Below are positions 24,014-24,803 of a stretch of DNA of 24,803 nt, piece after piece. Each line of letters begins with the position of its first letter. The first letter of the stretch is position 1. A program made the position numbers and the translations under genes. Source of the DNA: DAIDKA01 sp035943195. Lineage in GTDB: Bacteria > Pseudomonadota > Gammaproteobacteria > Steroidobacterales > Steroidobacteraceae. The stretch lies in assembly GCA_035943195.1 (NCBI GenBank), contig DASZCK010000274.1:1-24803 (forward strand), given 5' to 3'. The notes below the pieces were generated by a model. The model was not told the origin of the DNA and ran no database searches. It saw nothing but the letters and a program-made list of their open reading frames with translations.

Positions 24014-24803
24014 TCCCTTCGTGCTGGACCGGCGCGCGGTACGCGCGGCCTTCGACCGCGCCAGTGCCACCTACGACGCGGCTGCAGTGCTGCAGACTCG
24101 CGTACGCGATGAGCTGCTGTCACGCCTGGATCTGATCCGGATCGAGCCCAAGGTGGTGGTGGACCTGGGCTGCGGCACGGGGCTCGGCACCCGCAAGCTG
24201 AAGGATCGCTACCGCGCGGCCACGGTGATCGGGCTGGATGCGGCGCCCGGCATGCTGCGCGAAACCCGGCGGCGCAGCGGCTGGTTGCGGCCGCTGCAGC
24301 GGGTCTGCGCGGACGTCTATCAGCTGCCTTTCCGCGATGGCGCGGTCACCCTGTTGTTCAGCAACCTGGTGCTGCAATGGTGTGATGACCTGGACGGCGC
24401 CTTGCGTGAAATCCGCCGCGTCCTCGCACCGGGTGGCTTCTTCGCCTTCACCACCTTCGGCCCGGATACCCTGCGCGAGCTGCGCGATGCCTGGGCGGCA
24501 GCGGACGGCGGCACCCACGTCAGCGGCTTTCGCGACATGCATGACATCGGCGACGCCGTCACACGCGCGGGCCTCGCGGAACCGGTGATGGACGTCGAGC
24601 GCCTCACCATGGTGTATCCGGACGTTGCCGCCATCACGCGTGATCTTCGCGTCATCGGCGCCCGCAACGCCACGGCGGCGCGCCACCGGGGTCTTACCGG
24701 GAAGGGTCGCTGGCGTGCGATGACCGCGGCGTACGAGAGCCAACGGCACTCCGGGCTGCTGCCCGCGACTTACGAAGTGGTTTACGGTGCGGACTGGGGC
24801 GCA
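24000..24803 (+). CDS. bioC: malonyl-ACP O-methyltransferase, 3' end outside the window
   Basis: BioC methylates malonyl-ACP so that the fatty-acid machinery can build the pimelate chain of biotin. The frame is open from the ATG at 24000 to the window end, 268 codons without a stop. The N-terminus RRAVRAAFDRASATYDAAAVLQ is the BioC signature. SAM motif I is VVDLGCGTGLGT with DLGCGTG at 55-61; GLDAAPGMLRE, LLFSNLVLQWCDDL, LREIRRVLAPGGFFAFTTFG and the later VSGFRDMHDIGDA follow in the expected order. It overlaps bioF by 14 bp. Known BioC proteins of this lineage can be near 290 residues, so little is probably missing. No bioH separates bioF and bioC as it does in some relatives. Confidence 0.93.
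   Translation, partial: MQPPDPFVLDRRAVRAAFDRASATYDAAAVLQTRVRDELLSRLDLIRIEPKVVVDLGCGTGLGTRKLKDRYRAATVIGLDAAPGMLRETRRRSGWLRPLQRVCADVYQLPFRDGAVTLLFSNLVLQWCDDLDGALREIRRVLAPGGFFAFTTFGPDTLRELRDAWAAADGGTHVSGFRDMHDIGDAVTRAGLAEPVMDVERLTMVYPDVAAITRDLRVIGARNATAARHRGLTGKGRWRAMTAAYESQRHSGLLPATYEVVYGADWGA

Overview
The window is about 24.8 kb of GC-rich, gene-dense chromosomal DNA from a gammaproteobacterium. The core block gmk-rpoZ-spoT-ridA-recG-ubiA and the bioB-bioF-bioC run are typical of that class. The high GC, the many TTG/GTG starts, the Tat-exported carotenoid oxygenase and the PqqU-type TonB receptor would fit a Xanthomonadales/Nevskiales/Steroidobacter-like lineage, but that placement is inference. 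I see no tRNA, rRNA, CRISPR array, insertion sequence or phage gene. No intergenic gap exceeds 300 bases; the longest are about 187 bp (21635-21821) and 136 bp (12283-12418).

Region 1 (1-4860) starts with the 3' part of an MFS transporter on the plus strand. It then reads on the minus strand: a small lipoprotein, a four-helix membrane protein, then a compact regulatory unit made of a BlaI-type repressor, a BlaR1-like M56 membrane metalloprotease and an EntS-like MFS exporter. Two perfect 12-bp palindromes with the BlaI core TACA..TGTA sit on the repressor promoter. The M56 protein keeps the zinc protease but lacks the penicillin-binding sensor, so the signal is probably not a beta-lactam. This signal-protease-repressor-exporter cassette is the most interesting candidate system here.

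Region 2 (4931-12282, minus strand) holds five genes in one direction. In transcription order they are a TonB-dependent receptor closely resembling E. coli YncD/PqqU (pyrroloquinoline quinone uptake), a secreted PF04185-type phosphoesterase, a secreted protein of unknown function with an Asp/His/Arg-rich tail, an amidohydrolase of the TRZ/ATZ/guanine deaminase type, and a SAM-dependent methyltransferase that overlaps it by 4 bp.

Region 3 (12419-19046, plus strand) is housekeeping: guanylate kinase, RNA polymerase omega, the bifunctional (p)ppGpp synthase/hydrolase, RidA, RecG helicase and UbiA. From spoT onward the reading frames overlap or nearly overlap, so this looks like one operon linking GTP metabolism, stringent control, damage control, replication-fork repair and ubiquinone synthesis.

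Region 4 (19035-24803) has a minus-strand pair, a Tat-exported carotenoid-cleavage-type oxygenase followed by a secreted protein of unknown function, whose tail overlaps the ubiA tail. Divergent from the pair are the biotin genes bioB, bioF and bioC, with overlapping frames; bioC runs off the window. A BirA-like inverted repeat overlaps a perfect -35 hexamer upstream of bioB.
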